A stretch of DNA of 64,000 nucleotides from Taibaiella sp. (GTDB lineage Bacteria > Bacteroidota > Bacteroidia > Chitinophagales > Chitinophagaceae): NCBI GenBank assembly GCA_013815385.1, contig JACDGL010000002.1:186001-250000 (forward strand). The letters run 5' to 3'. This document shows, piece by piece, positions 1 through 7,438 of this stretch (the stretch's first letter is position 1; each line of letters starts with the position of its first letter). The notes below the pieces were generated by a model. It did no database searches, was not told the DNA's origin, and was given only the letters and a program-made list of their open reading frames with translations. Both the position numbers and the translations under genes were made by a program.

Positions 1-1423
1 ATATGGGACTAAGCAGAAATCTAAATTCGCGACAATAGAAGCTGCGAAACAAATAGACGACCTGGCGCAGCGACTGAAAGTACTGTATGCAGGAAAGGAT
101 AAGGCAGGGGATTTTTACCGTATGTTCCATCACCTTTTGTTTGCCTATGTCTCGCACCGTATACCCGAAATAGCAGATGAACTATACAAGATAGATGACG
201 CACTAAAGGCAGGATTCGGTTGGGAGATAGGCGCATTTGAAAGCTGGGATACACTTGGTGTGCAAAAGGTGCTAGACAATATGAAAAATACAAGCTCCGC
301 GGTAGCCAGTTGGGTGCCGCAGATGCTGGAAAAAGGCTACACCACGTTTTACAAAACAGAGAATGGGCAACGCAAGTATTATGATGTACGCACACAAAGC
401 TACCAACCCATACCCGGCACCGGCACCTTCATACTGCTGGAGCATATGGACGAAAAAGTGGTTTGGCAAAATAGCGCCTGCAAGCTGTATGATATAGGCG
501 ATGATGTGGTAGCCTTGCGCTGGAACACCAAGATGAACAGCATAGGAGGCGAGGTGCTGGAAGGGGTGCAAAAAAGTATTGCACAGGCAGAGCAGCAATA
601 CAAAGGACTGGTAATAGCCAATGGCGGCGCCAACTTTAGCGCGGGTGCCAATGTGGGGCTGATATTCATGTATGCATCAGAGCAGGAGTATGATGAGCTG
701 GATTTTGCCGTACGGCAGTTTCAGGCTACTACTATGCGCATGCGCTACAGCAGCATACCTGTGGTGGTAGCACCGCACGGCATGACACTGGGGGGCGGCT
801 GCGAGATGTGCCTGCATGCTGATGCAGTGCAAGCCGCAGCAGAAAGCTATATAGGCCTCGTGGAAGTAGGCGTAGGCCTGATACCCGGCGGCGGTGGCAG
901 CAAAGAAATGGCACTGCGCGCCAGCGACCGAAATATAAAAGAAGACGTAGAGATAAATTACCTGCAGCAGCTATTCATCAACCTTGGTACGGCTAAGGTA
1001 TCTACATCAGCACATGAGGCTTTTGAAAACGCTGTACTGCGGCATGGGGTGGATAGCATTTCCGTTAATCCGGACAGGCGAATAGCAGATGCAAAACGAA
1101 AAGTTTTATTAATAAGCGAACAAGGGTACACACAGCCTGTGCCCCGCAATGATATAAAGGTGCAGGGCCGCGGTGGCCTGGGGGGATTACTTGCGGGCAT
1201 ACACAGCATGTGGCGGGGAAACTACATAAGCGAGTACGACAAATTGATAACTGAAAAGCTGGCTTATGTAATGTGCGGCGGCGACCTTACACAAGCGACA
1301 TTGGTGAGTGAACAATACCTGCTTGACCTGGAACGCGAGGCATTCCTGAGCCTGTGTGGACAACGCAAAACCCTTGAGCGGCTGCAAAGTATTTTACAGA
1401 CAGGAAAACCACTAAGGAATTAA
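1..1423 (+). CDS. 3-hydroxyacyl-CoA dehydrogenase/enoyl-CoA hydratase, C-terminal part (FadN-like), 5' truncated by window
   Basis: The reading frame is open from base 2, so the gene begins upstream of the window and only about 473 C-terminal residues are visible. The last half carries a crotonase (enoyl-CoA hydratase) fold: VIANGGANFSAGANV around base 620 and LGGGCEM around base 790 supply the two oxyanion-hole segments, followed by GLIPGGGG. This order, with the dehydrogenase part first and the hydratase part last, is that of FadN-type beta-oxidation proteins of about 800 aa rather than FadB, where the hydratase comes first. It should act in the cytoplasm on fatty acyl-CoA, hydrating enoyl-CoA and oxidising 3-hydroxyacyl-CoA. 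The NAD-binding half lies outside the window, so the fusion is inferred. A thiolase and acyl-CoA dehydrogenase would be expected nearby but are not visible. Confidence 0.85.
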   Translation, partial: YGTKQKSKFATIEAAKQIDDLAQRLKVLYAGKDKAGDFYRMFHHLLFAYVSHRIPEIADELYKIDDALKAGFGWEIGAFESWDTLGVQKVLDNMKNTSSAVASWVPQMLEKGYTTFYKTENGQRKYYDVRTQSYQPIPGTGTFILLEHMDEKVVWQNSACKLYDIGDDVVALRWNTKMNSIGGEVLEGVQKSIAQAEQQYKGLVIANGGANFSAGANVGLIFMYASEQEYDELDFAVRQFQATTMRMRYSSIPVVVAPHGMTLGGGCEMCLHADAVQAAAESYIGLVEVGVGLIPGGGGSKEMALRASDRNIKEDVEINYLQQLFINLGTAKVSTSAHEAFENAVLRHGVDSISVNPDRRIADAKRKVLLISEQGYTQPVPRNDIKVQGRGGLGGLLAGIHSMWRGNYISEYDKLITEKLAYVMCGGDLTQATLVSEQYLLDLEREAFLSLCGQRKTLERLQSILQTGKPLRN

Positions 1424-1454
1424 TGTGGCGCCAGGGGTTAACACATGCAACCAA

Positions 1455-1487
1455 AACGAAAAGGCTCGCAATGCAAGCCTTTTCGTT
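1455..1487. terminator. Bidirectional rho-independent terminator
   Basis: A 12-bp perfect stem (AACGAAAAGGCT pairing with AGCCTTTTCGTT) closes a 9-nt loop between two convergent genes, the FadN-like gene on the plus strand and the DUF5362-like gene on the minus strand. The position and symmetry fit a shared terminator, although the U tract is short. Confidence 0.7.
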
Positions 1488-1503
1488 ACAATGATTTAAG
1501 TTG

Positions 1504-1962
1504 TTAGCGGAATGCAGACAAACCTACCATCAATGCGATAAAGAAGACGAGATAGATACCAATAACAACTATGAGAAGAATACCGTTGTATTTAAAGAAC
1601 CCCTTTATAGCGCGCAATCCTTCATTAAACGAATACTGATCATTATGCTGAATACCCTTCTTCATTTTACCGGAATATCTGAGCAAAGAATATACGGGAT
1701 AAACCATCAACCCCATAACTATCAGCAGGTATAATCCTGAAATGAGCCCACTACCGATCATGGGAGATGCGGCCCCATATTGCTGTACCATAGCGCGGTT
1801 CAATACACTGCCCATAGCTATAGCGCAGAGCATGATCAACACCATGAAAATAATATAAATGATACCTAAGAATTTTGTCCATCGGCCAGCTTCCAGTAGC
1901 TGGGCTTTGGCTAGGTCATCTACAACCAGTTGGGGTGCGTTGTTGTCTTCTAAAAAGCTCAT
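1504..1962 (-). CDS. DUF5362-like integral membrane protein
   Basis: This 152-aa protein has about 30 polar N-terminal residues and then three strongly hydrophobic segments (about residues 31-54, 68-94 and 122-151). The middle loop has the pattern YSLLRYSGKMKKGIQ followed by FNEGLRAIKGFFKYNGI. That layout matches small Bacteroidota membrane proteins annotated as DUF5362, whose function is unknown. It stands alone and converges on the FadN-like gene across a shared terminator. Its upstream region was split by the IS1595-family element, whose left target duplication lies 86 bp before the start codon, so an upstream promoter may have been displaced. Family assignment is from memory of the sequence pattern. 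Confidence 0.7.
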   Translation of the reverse strand: MSFLEDNNAPQLVVDDLAKAQLLEAGRWTKFLGIIYIIFMVLIMLCAIAMGSVLNRAMVQQYGAASPMIGSGLISGLYLLIVMGLMVYPVYSLLRYSGKMKKGIQHNDQYSFNEGLRAIKGFFKYNGILLIVVIGIYLVFFIALMVGLSAFR

Positions 1963-2048
1963 AATATTACTTTTCCGAAAGATAAAATATCTGTAGGACT
2001 TATGAGGTTAAATTGTAAAAATTCACCTTTTTATCACTCTTGGGATAG

Positions 2049-2056
2049 TAAATTAA
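2049..2056. repeat. Left 8-bp target-site duplication of the IS1595-family element
   Basis: TAAATTAA directly precedes the left inverted repeat. The identical octamer directly follows the right inverted repeat at 4935-4942. Eight-base target duplications are the rule for the IS1595 family. Confidence 0.9.
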
Positions 2057-2079
2057 GGCAATTACATACCTGTTTAACC
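2057..2079. repeat. Left terminal inverted repeat (IRL)
   Basis: Twenty-three bases starting GGCAATTACATACC are a perfect reverse complement of 4912-4934. The leading GG is typical of IS1595-family ends. Confidence 0.9.
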
Positions 2080-2120
2080 TTGTTAACAATGTGAAACATA
2101 CGTTAATATAGTTTCAGAAA

Positions 2121-2330
2121 TTATTGAATTTTTGACTTTCTCTTTGACCATCCAGTCGCATCATCACCGTACAATTTTTGTCCGTTAGCAATCGCCAAAC
2201 ATTCCGATAAAACTGCTGCTACCCGTTCAAGATAATCTTTATCAGATTTCTTTGCGCCACCCTCTTGATTATTACGCTTGTAATGTTGCCAGGTTTCACC
2301 ATCTATTGTTAGTATGAGATTGTATTCCAT
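2121..2330 (-). CDS. Small hypothetical protein (IS passenger)
   Basis: This is a 69-aa soluble, mildly basic protein starting MEYNLILTIDGETWQHYKR with a charged C-terminus (WSKRKSKIQ). No family was recognised. The gene lies just inside the left inverted repeat, on the minus strand, divergent from the GhoS-like gene. Codon use is AT-rich like the rest of the element. The start has only a poor ribosome-binding site (GAGAATTAAGCA before ATG), which is normal in this phylum. The divergent arrangement with 2517-2813 leaves about 190 bp of shared promoter space. It could be a partner of the GhoS-like gene, but nothing in the sequence proves that. Confidence 0.5.
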   Translation of the reverse strand: MEYNLILTIDGETWQHYKRNNQEGGAKKSDKDYLERVAAVLSECLAIANGQKLYGDDATGWSKRKSKIQ

Positions 2331-2516
2331 TGCTTAATTCTCTATTTGACTGCCATTATTATAATTCTCTGCCATATTAGCCAATAACATAGTAATTTTC
2401 TACCAATTAAGTTATGCATAATGCAAATATGTCATGTTTTAGTCACTAAATTCCTCCTTGCATGTAATTTGTATCTTATTTATTAACCTGTCATTAAACA
2501 ACCGGGCCCAAAAACT

Positions 2517-2813
2517 ATGGTAAATAGATTTACTACAAGAGTTGAACTACATCATGCATCGAATGTTGGTGATTATAACAAACTTCATTTGGAAATGGAG
2601 ACGGAAGGTTTCTCCAGAACCATAACGTGGGAAAATGATATTAATACTTATCACTTACCTACCGCCGAATACAATAAATTCGGAGAAAGCTTAACCGGTA
2701 TGCAAGTTTTAGAGTCAGCAAAAAAAGCAGCGACTAAAACGGGCAAAACATTTAGTGTTTTAGTTACCAAATCTGCAGAGAGACTCGCCTTTAATCTTCC
2801 TATAGTAAAATAG
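2517..2813 (+). CDS. GhoS/DUF2622-like protein (IS passenger)
   Basis: The 98-aa product has the pattern VELHHAS, then DYNKLHLEMETEGFSRTI, TYHLPTAEY and a conserved tail GKTFSVLVTKSAERLAF. This resembles the DUF2622/GhoS family of small ferredoxin-like-fold proteins. GhoS in E. coli is the type V antitoxin, an endoribonuclease that cleaves ghoT toxin mRNA; most other family members are uncharacterised. Length matches the family (about 95-100 aa). No GhoT-like small hydrophobic toxin is visible next to it, so a toxin-antitoxin role is only a possibility. It ends exactly where the minus-strand gene 2814-2981 ends (stop codons abut). The family call is from sequence pattern, not a search. Confidence 0.65.
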   Translation: MVNRFTTRVELHHASNVGDYNKLHLEMETEGFSRTITWENDINTYHLPTAEYNKFGESLTGMQVLESAKKAATKTGKTFSVLVTKSAERLAFNLPIVK

Positions 2814-2981
2814 CTAGTTTCTTTCCTTACCACCTCCAACGTTCTCTTTAGAACTGATATCACTCCCTGTAAGTATATAGTTTGCTATTGCCTGACTATA
2901 TATTACCAGGGAGTTGATGTCATTGCAGAATTTTGCTGCAGTCTGAGTTGCGAGTAGCCTTACTTCTATTTCTTTATCCAT
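2814..2981 (-). CDS. 55-aa hypothetical protein (IS passenger)
   Basis: A short open frame on the minus strand encodes a soluble 55-aa protein (MDKEIEVRLLATQTAAKFCN... ending GGGKERN). It has an amphipathic middle with alternating hydrophobic residues and a Gly/Lys-rich tail. Its stop codon directly abuts the stop of the GhoS-like gene, so the two are convergent with no spacer. Upstream is AT-rich sequence with a poor ribosome-binding site. The exact filling of the space between neighbouring passenger genes and its ordinary codon choice argue that it is real. No family was recognised. Confidence 0.5.
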   Translation of the reverse strand: MDKEIEVRLLATQTAAKFCNDINSLVIYSQAIANYILTGSDISSKENVGGGKERN

Positions 2982-3092
2982 TGTTATAATATTTTCTTAG
3001 CCTAAACTTCCTAAATATTCTTATGTCTGCGTACTTTTAGCTGAAATCTTAATGCCTATGACTAAATAACAGTATCTACATATATCTGTATT

Positions 3093-3232
3093 GTAACATA
3101 CAGTTGCTACTCAAATTACCACACTTAGCAGTCAGCGCAACTTATGACTACGGTACGCCCAATACGGGCGTAGCTGTGTCTTTTGCGTTGATGGGCTGTG
3201 GTAAGCCTTGAGTAGCTTAAGAATTGCAGTTA
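3093..3232. other. Large imperfect palindrome (about 140 nt) inside the IS element
   Basis: The segment 3106-3140 (starts GCTACTCAAATTACCACAC) is largely the reverse complement of 3183-3216 (ends GTGGTAAGCCTTGAGTAGC). Outer GTAAC/GTTAC bases at 3093 and 3232 extend the pairing. At the tip sits a perfect 7-bp hairpin, TACGCCC (3154-3160) with GGGCGTA (3166-3172). The result is a long bulged stem-loop in the otherwise gene-free interval before the zinc-ribbon gene. It could be a structured RNA, a relic of another element's ends or a recombination site. Integron attC consensus ends were looked for and not found. Confidence 0.6.
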
Positions 3233-3274
3233 CGCCTATTTTTTTATCAATTAATACTCAAAAATTACCACAAG

Positions 3275-3619
3275 ATGTTACAAGAGAAAATTGTCTGCCC
3301 TAGTTGTTATTCAGATCAAATATCTGCTAATCAAAAAGGCTTTAATATGGGTACTGGTGCTTTAGGATATTTTACAGGAGGTGCGTTACAAGGAATAGCG
3401 TTAGGAAGTATGGGAAGTGGAAAGATTATTATTACCTGTTTGAAATGTGCTAATAAGTTTCAGCCTGGAGAAGGGGCTATAAAAACTTTCAATGATGAAA
3501 CAGGAGAAAGTAGTATTACCTTTCAAGACCCACCCTATGAGAAGGCACGTACAAAAAGAACGATTGCTTTTATTATAATAATTGTGATGCTACTATTTAT
3601 TATAGGGCTTCTTACATAG
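3275..3619 (+). CDS. Zinc-ribbon, glycine-rich, C-terminal membrane-anchored protein (IS passenger)
   Basis: The chosen ATG gives 114 aa; an in-frame ATG 51 bp upstream is less likely because it would add an unrelated peptide. Two CxxC pairs (C8/C11 in CPSC and C55/C58 in CLKC) form a split zinc ribbon. The loop between them is unusually long and rich in Gly (GTGALGYFTGGALQGIALG). A single transmembrane helix of Ile/Leu/Val lies at the C-terminus (about residues 94-112), preceded by basic residues, which suggests a cytosolic zinc domain tethered to the inner membrane. Function is unknown. It ends 2 bp before the convergent transposase stop codon and belongs to the passenger set of the element. 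Confidence 0.65.
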   Translation: MLQEKIVCPSCYSDQISANQKGFNMGTGALGYFTGGALQGIALGSMGSGKIIITCLKCANKFQPGEGAIKTFNDETGESSITFQDPPYEKARTKRTIAFIIIIVMLLFIIGLLT

Positions 3620-3620
3620 T

Positions 3621-4523
3621 TCATGCAGCAACTAAGTCTCTATGCTTTAGTCTGCCCTTTACGGTTTGAAAGGCAAAATCAAATCTTTCTGTATCAGACA
3701 TAGTGCGGGTATTGTATTTGAAAGTAAACTCGTCGCAGTATCTATGTAGATGCTTGCGACTTGTTTTGTGGTATACGCCTATTATCATTCTTTTTAAATG
3801 GCTCCATGCTCCTTCTAAGCTGTTTGTAGTAAAGCCATTTTCATTTACATACTGTTTTCTGCTATGATCTACTATGAAGTGAGTATAGTCTTTACTTAAA
3901 CCATTATACGCCTTCCATTCATCAGTAACTATAATGCTACCCTTTTCTATAGTCTTATAGATGATAGGTTTTAGTGTTATAGCTTTTGTATCTGGCACTA
4001 CAAAGGTTCTTATTTGACCGTTGCTATCGAGCAGACCTAGTACAGGTGTCTTATCCTTAAAACTTCTTCCCTGACTATATTTTACTTTCTTGTGCCATGG
4101 GCGGTTCTTGTTTTTGCCACCGCAGAAGGTCTCATCAATCTGAATAAGACCGCTTATCTTTCTATTTATGGCTTTTATTCTCATCATGGCTCTTATCCTG
4201 TGAAGCATGTACCACGCTGTCTTTTGAGTAACATCAATATGCTTAGCTAGCTGAACGGAACTGATACCCTTCTTATTTGACAAGGAAAGATATATGCTAA
4301 TAAACCACTTTTGAAGAGAGATGGGACTATTTTCTAAGACTGTACCCTTCGTTGCGGAGAAATGTCTCAGGCACTTAGCGCATTTGAACCTTTTATTCTT
4401 TCCTGTTAGCGTATAAACTTTATCGTGGTTGCAGAATGCACATCTTACTGCTTCTCCCCATCTTGCAGCTATTAAATATTCAATACACGTCTGCCTGTCT
4501 GAAAAGTATTCAGATACTTGCAT
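3621..4523 (-). CDS. IS1595-family (ISXO2-like) transposase
   Basis: The 300-aa protein has an N-terminal zinc ribbon (C28, C31, C48, C51), a helix-turn-helix-like segment (VQLAKHIDVTQKTAWYMLHRIR) and a DDE catalytic core: D130 in IDETFCGG, D201 in VTDEWKAY and E237 in TNSLEGAWSHLKR. The last two catalytic residues are 35 residues apart. These are the hallmarks of the ISXO2-like DDE transposase of the IS1595 family. It is full length with no frameshift, so it is probably active. It points inward, from the right end toward the passenger genes, and converges with the zinc-ribbon gene. Confidence 0.95.
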   Translation of the reverse strand: MQVSEYFSDRQTCIEYLIAARWGEAVRCAFCNHDKVYTLTGKNKRFKCAKCLRHFSATKGTVLENSPISLQKWFISIYLSLSNKKGISSVQLAKHIDVTQKTAWYMLHRIRAMMRIKAINRKISGLIQIDETFCGGKNKNRPWHKKVKYSQGRSFKDKTPVLGLLDSNGQIRTFVVPDTKAITLKPIIYKTIEKGSIIVTDEWKAYNGLSKDYTHFIVDHSRKQYVNENGFTTNSLEGAWSHLKRMIIGVYHKTSRKHLHRYCDEFTFKYNTRTMSDTERFDFAFQTVKGRLKHRDLVAA

Positions 4524-4684
4524 TATTGTTTTGAATTTTGATATGGAAAGGAGGGTATTCAGAGGTGAGTAAGTTACACCTCTCCCTATTTGTTAGCTGA
4601 TTTGTTTGTGTGCTGTTAAAGCCGTAGAATGGCACTCTTTGTAGCCAACCTAATGCTTTAATTATCCGTCTATTATAAAGCAAA

Positions 4685-4708
4685 AAGCCTGTACTACAAT
4701 ACAGGCTT
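4685..4708 (-). terminator. Hairpin terminator between the right IS end and the transposase gene
   Basis: A 9-bp stem (AAGCCTGTA with TACAGGCTT, loop of 6) is followed by TTTTT when read on the minus strand. It lies upstream of the transposase start, so it would stop transcription entering from outside the element. Such shielding is common near IS ends. Confidence 0.6.
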
Positions 4709-4726
4709 AAAAATGCAATTAATTTT

Positions 4727-4864
4727 ATGAGGAAAGTACTAATTGCCAAAAAGGTGGTAAGGGTTACCGTTGATTTCTATGAAACCCTTGAGTTGTTTTC
4801 TGATGGTTCATGGGAGTGTGCTGTTTACTACAGACGAGACATCGAAGTTGCATACTTTCAGTAA
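4727..4864 (+). CDS. Possible 45-aa protein (IS passenger)
   Basis: An ATG-initiated frame gives MRKVLIAKKVVRVTVDFYE and ends with EVAYFQ. The composition is protein-like and the frame lies between the terminator hairpin and the right inverted repeat. There is no clear ribosome-binding site and no recognised family, so it may be chance. Confidence 0.3.
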   Translation: MRKVLIAKKVVRVTVDFYETLELFSDGSWECAVYYRRDIEVAYFQ

Positions 4865-4896
4865 AGATCAAATTTTATTTGATGCTTAGGTGATTT

Positions 4897-4930
4897 ATTA
4901 CATACCTGTATGGTTAAACAGGTATGTAAT
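4897..4930. repeat. Subterminal hairpin at the right IS end
   Basis: ATTACATACCTGT (4897-4909) pairs perfectly with ACAGGTATGTAAT (4918-4930) around an 8-nt loop. The right arm is part of the terminal inverted repeat; the left arm is an extra inverted copy of its inner portion. The left end lacks this second copy, so the two ends are asymmetric. It could be a second transposase site or a cruciform. Confidence 0.7.
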
Positions 4931-4934
4931 TGCC
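4912..4934. repeat. Right terminal inverted repeat (IRR)
   Basis: A perfect 23-base reverse complement of 2057-2079. It ends GTAATTGCC and is followed at once by the 8-bp duplication. Confidence 0.9.
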
Positions 4935-4942
4935 TAAATTAA
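4935..4942. repeat. Right 8-bp target-site duplication
   Basis: TAAATTAA, identical to 2049-2056, directly follows the right inverted repeat. Confidence 0.9.
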
Positions 4943-5128
4943 AAAACGAAAGCCGAATTTTCATCACTGGAACGCATTGCAATTTATTTAGAGCAAACAC
5001 TATATTCCAAACTATTAACATGACACGTTTGACCCGATCTTCATATGGTCAGAATGGCACCGTAGCAGCAGTTTTTAATACTATAATAAATAATTCGTAT
5101 TTTAGTTTTTATTTAAACCCCGTCTCTT

Positions 5129-5638
5129 ATGCGTAATCTGATTTTATTTTACATTTCGGCATTGCTGTTGCTGGCTTCGTGCCATACCACCACAGTTTCA
5201 CCTACTAGGTGCAGCGATCCTAAGAAAATATCCGATGGTGACTCAGTGAGTATCTATGTTTTACCCACTGCATTCACACCAAATGGCGATGGTAGGAATG
5301 ACATATATAGATTAGTAGGGCTGCATCTTCATCTGGATAGTTCGAAATTAGTGATCTGGGATTCGCTTGGGCTGCCGGTTTTTAATGGCTCCGCAAAATC
5401 AGGATGGGATGGAACACGGACAGATGGCAGTAAGGCAGCTCCTGGTAATTATAGAGTAGCAGCCAGAATTGTGAAAGAGAATGGCACTGCGATAGATGTT
5501 TGCTCTCAGGTGACTATACTTGTATATTCTGAGAATGGTTGCATAGTTGGTAACCCGAATGATTATATACTTGAAGATCAAATTGATCTTTATACCGGAG
5601 TGGCGGCATATCATTCCCAGGATATTTTTTGTCACTAA
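5129..5638 (+). CDS. CHU_C (gliding motility-associated C-terminal) domain lipoprotein
   Basis: The 169-aa protein starts with a lipoprotein signal peptide (LLLLASC, lipid-attached Cys at residue 18). The body matches the CHU_C domain typical of Bacteroidota surface proteins: LPTAFTPNGDGRNDIYR, then VIWDSLGLPVFN, GWDGT and APGNYRV. CHU_C is normally a C-terminal sorting module (type B) on large proteins secreted by the type IX system. Here it forms nearly the whole protein behind a lipobox, with about 45 further residues after it, so it may be a stand-alone module or a relic. It is the first gene right of the IS element; the insertion lies about 190 bp upstream and may have separated it from regulatory sequence. 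Confidence 0.85.
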   Translation: MRNLILFYISALLLLASCHTTTVSPTRCSDPKKISDGDSVSIYVLPTAFTPNGDGRNDIYRLVGLHLHLDSSKLVIWDSLGLPVFNGSAKSGWDGTRTDGSKAAPGNYRVAARIVKENGTAIDVCSQVTILVYSENGCIVGNPNDYILEDQIDLYTGVAAYHSQDIFCH

Positions 5639-5770
5639 CCCATCTTTAGCCAAATATCTTATCTATTGGCTCTATTGATTTAAACACCATACCCTTGCAT
5701 TATAAAACAGATTTGATAGCATATCCCTATTATTGAACGGATAGACGTCTATTCTGAAAAGTCACTCCGC

Positions 5771-5804
5771 AAAAAAGCGGAGGGTGGTTAAGTCACACCC
5801 TCCG
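5771..5804 (-). terminator. Rho-independent terminator of proS
   Basis: Read on the minus strand, a 9-bp stem (CGGAGGGTG with CACCCTCCG) around a 9-nt loop is followed by C and six T residues. It lies about 60 bp downstream of the proS stop codon. Confidence 0.8.
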
Positions 5805-5863
5805 TCTATCCGGACACCACCTAAAAAATATGAGGAGAAGTGGATAGATAGTATAAAGTTGTA

Positions 5864-7339
5864 TTAATAAGCCCTTGCAAACAAAACTCTTTGTATTGAT
5901 GGCGCTCCTGTAAGAATGCATTTGCCATCTTCCAGCTTGTTATCGAGCGGTATGCACCGTATAGTAGCCTTCGTCAGTTCCTTTATCTTTTCTTCTGTTG
6001 CTGGCGTGCCATCCCAATGCGCTAAAATAAAGCCCGGCTTCTCATCGAGTGTTCTTACAAACTCATCCCAGCTATTTACCTCGGTTGTATTATCGGTACG
6101 GTAGGCAAGTGCCTTCTGGAACATAGCTGCCTGTATATCTTTCAGCAATTGCTCTACAGCATCTGCTATACCATCAAGCGGATAAACAGTTTTTTCCTTG
6201 GTATCGCGGCGGGCCACTTCGCCCTGGTTATTATCTATATCTCTCAGCCCAAGGGCTATACGTACCGGCACGCCTCGCAGTTCATGCTCGGCAAACTTCC
6301 AGCCCGGGCGCGTGGCATCATCACTATCATATTTTACACGAATGCCCTTTGCCTTCAGCGCATTCATTATCTCATTCACCTTGCCATTTATCCGCTCGTG
6401 GCTTTCGGGGCCTTTGTATATTGGCACTATAACCACCTGCACAGGCGCCAGTTTTGGTGGCAATATAAGTCCGTTATCATCACTGTGCGCCATTACCAGT
6501 GCACCCACAAGGCGGGTAGATACCCCCCACGATGTAGCCCACACATAGTCCATATTATTGTGCTTGTCGGTAAACTGCACATCAAATGCCTTTGCGAAAT
6601 TCTGTCCCAGGAAATGCGATGTACCAGCCTGTAGCGCCTTACCATCCTGCATCAGCGCCTCTATACAATAGGTGTCTTCTGCCCCGGCAAAGCGTTCGTT
6701 AGCGGTCTTTACACCACGCACTACCGGCAGCGCCATATACTCCTCCGCAAATGTGGCGTATACATCCAACATGCGGCGCGTTTCTTCTACTGCCTCCTGG
6801 CGGGTAGCATGAGCGGTGTGCCCTTCCTGCCACAGGAATTCCGTAGTACGCAGGAACAAGCGCGTGCGCATCTCCCAACGAACCACATTAGCCCATTGGT
6901 TTATGAGCAATGGCAGGTCGCGATACGATTGCACCCAGTTTTTGTAGGTGCTCCATATTATGGTTTCGGATGTAGGGCGTATTATCAGCTCTTCCTCCAG
7001 CTTAGCCTCAGGATCTACAATTACCCCTCCGCCATTGGGGTCGTTCTTCAGGCGGTAATGAGTTACTACTGCACATTCTTTGGCAAAGCCTTCTACGTGT
7101 GCCGCCTCCCTGCTCAGGAAACTTTTAGGGATAAGCAGGGGGAAGTAAGCATTCTGATGCCCTGTATCCTTAAACATTTTATCTAATACGGCTTGCATGT
7201 TCTCCCAAAGAGCATATCCATATGGTTTTATTACCATGCAGCCCCGTACGGCTGAATAGTCGGCCAGGCCGCCTTTTAAGACAATATCATTATACCACTG
7301 GGCATAATCCTGTTGACGAGTTGTTAAAGTGCTACTCAT
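5864..7339 (-). CDS. proS: Proline--tRNA ligase (short, archaeal/eukaryal-type)
   Basis: The 491-aa class II aminoacyl-tRNA synthetase charges tRNA-Pro in the cytoplasm. Visible signatures are [12 protein letters not shown], the motif 2 region [17 protein letters not shown] and [13 protein letters not shown] leading into the anticodon-binding domain. There is no INS editing insertion, and the C-terminus ends in an aromatic residue (ARAY), as in the short type 3 ProRS common in Bacteroidota. Length fits that class (about 480-500 aa). It is transcribed alone, divergent from the Tyr/Gly-rich secreted-protein gene, and ends at a strong terminator. Confidence 0.96.
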   Translation of the reverse strand: MSSTLTTRQQDYAQWYNDIVLKGGLADYSAVRGCMVIKPYGYALWENMQAVLDKMFKDTGHQNAYFPLLIPKSFLSREAAHVEGFAKECAVVTHYRLKNDPNGGGVIVDPEAKLEEELIIRPTSETIIWSTYKNWVQSYRDLPLLINQWANVVRWEMRTRLFLRTTEFLWQEGHTAHATRQEAVEETRRMLDVYATFAEEYMALPVVRGVKTANERFAGAEDTYCIEALMQDGKALQAGTSHFLGQNFAKAFDVQFTDKHNNMDYVWATSWGVSTRLVGALVMAHSDDNGLILPPKLAPVQVVIVPIYKGPESHERINGKVNEIMNALKAKGIRVKYDSDDATRPGWKFAEHELRGVPVRIALGLRDIDNNQGEVARRDTKEKTVYPLDGIADAVEQLLKDIQAAMFQKALAYRTDNTTEVNSWDEFVRTLDEKPGFILAHWDGTPATEEKIKELTKATIRCIPLDNKLEDGKCILTGAPSIQRVLFARAY

Positions 7340-7438
7340 TTTAAACTTGGCATGTTTTTCGCAGTCTATGTGTATTGGCGAAGTGGTGCAAAAATAGTAA
7401 TTTCACTAGGCAATTTTTACGTAAAAATCAATAATATA

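Larger units (their letters stand above)
2057..4934 (-). mobile_element. IS1595-family insertion sequence with passenger genes (transporter-IS type), 2,878 bp
   Basis: The element is bounded by 23-bp perfect terminal inverted repeats that begin GGCAATTACATACC and by an exact 8-bp direct repeat, TAAATTAA, on both sides. Inside is one IS1595-type DDE transposase (3621-4523, minus). It occupies only about a third of the element; a plain IS of this family is usually near 1 kb. The remaining roughly 1.5 kb carries passenger ORFs on both strands: 2121-2330 (-), 2517-2813 (+), 2814-2981 (-), 3275-3619 (+) and perhaps 4727-4864 (+). Passenger-bearing IS1595 members (transporter IS) are known in the family. 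Perfect ends and duplication suggest a recent insertion. It separates the DUF5362-like gene from the CHU_C lipoprotein gene. Confidence 0.92.

Noticed and set aside
3093-3232. Integron attC site
   Set aside because: The palindrome is of attC-like size, but no GTTRRRY/RYYYAAC core boxes are present at its ends and no integrase is in the window.
4510-4749. 79-codon minus frame overlapping the transposase start
   Set aside because: It covers the terminator hairpin and overlaps the first codons of the transposase; no protein-like features beyond a chance hydrophobic stretch.
4930-5136. 68-codon plus frame beside the IS right end
   Set aside because: It starts inside the inverted repeat and ends in the CHU_C gene start; no recognisable product.
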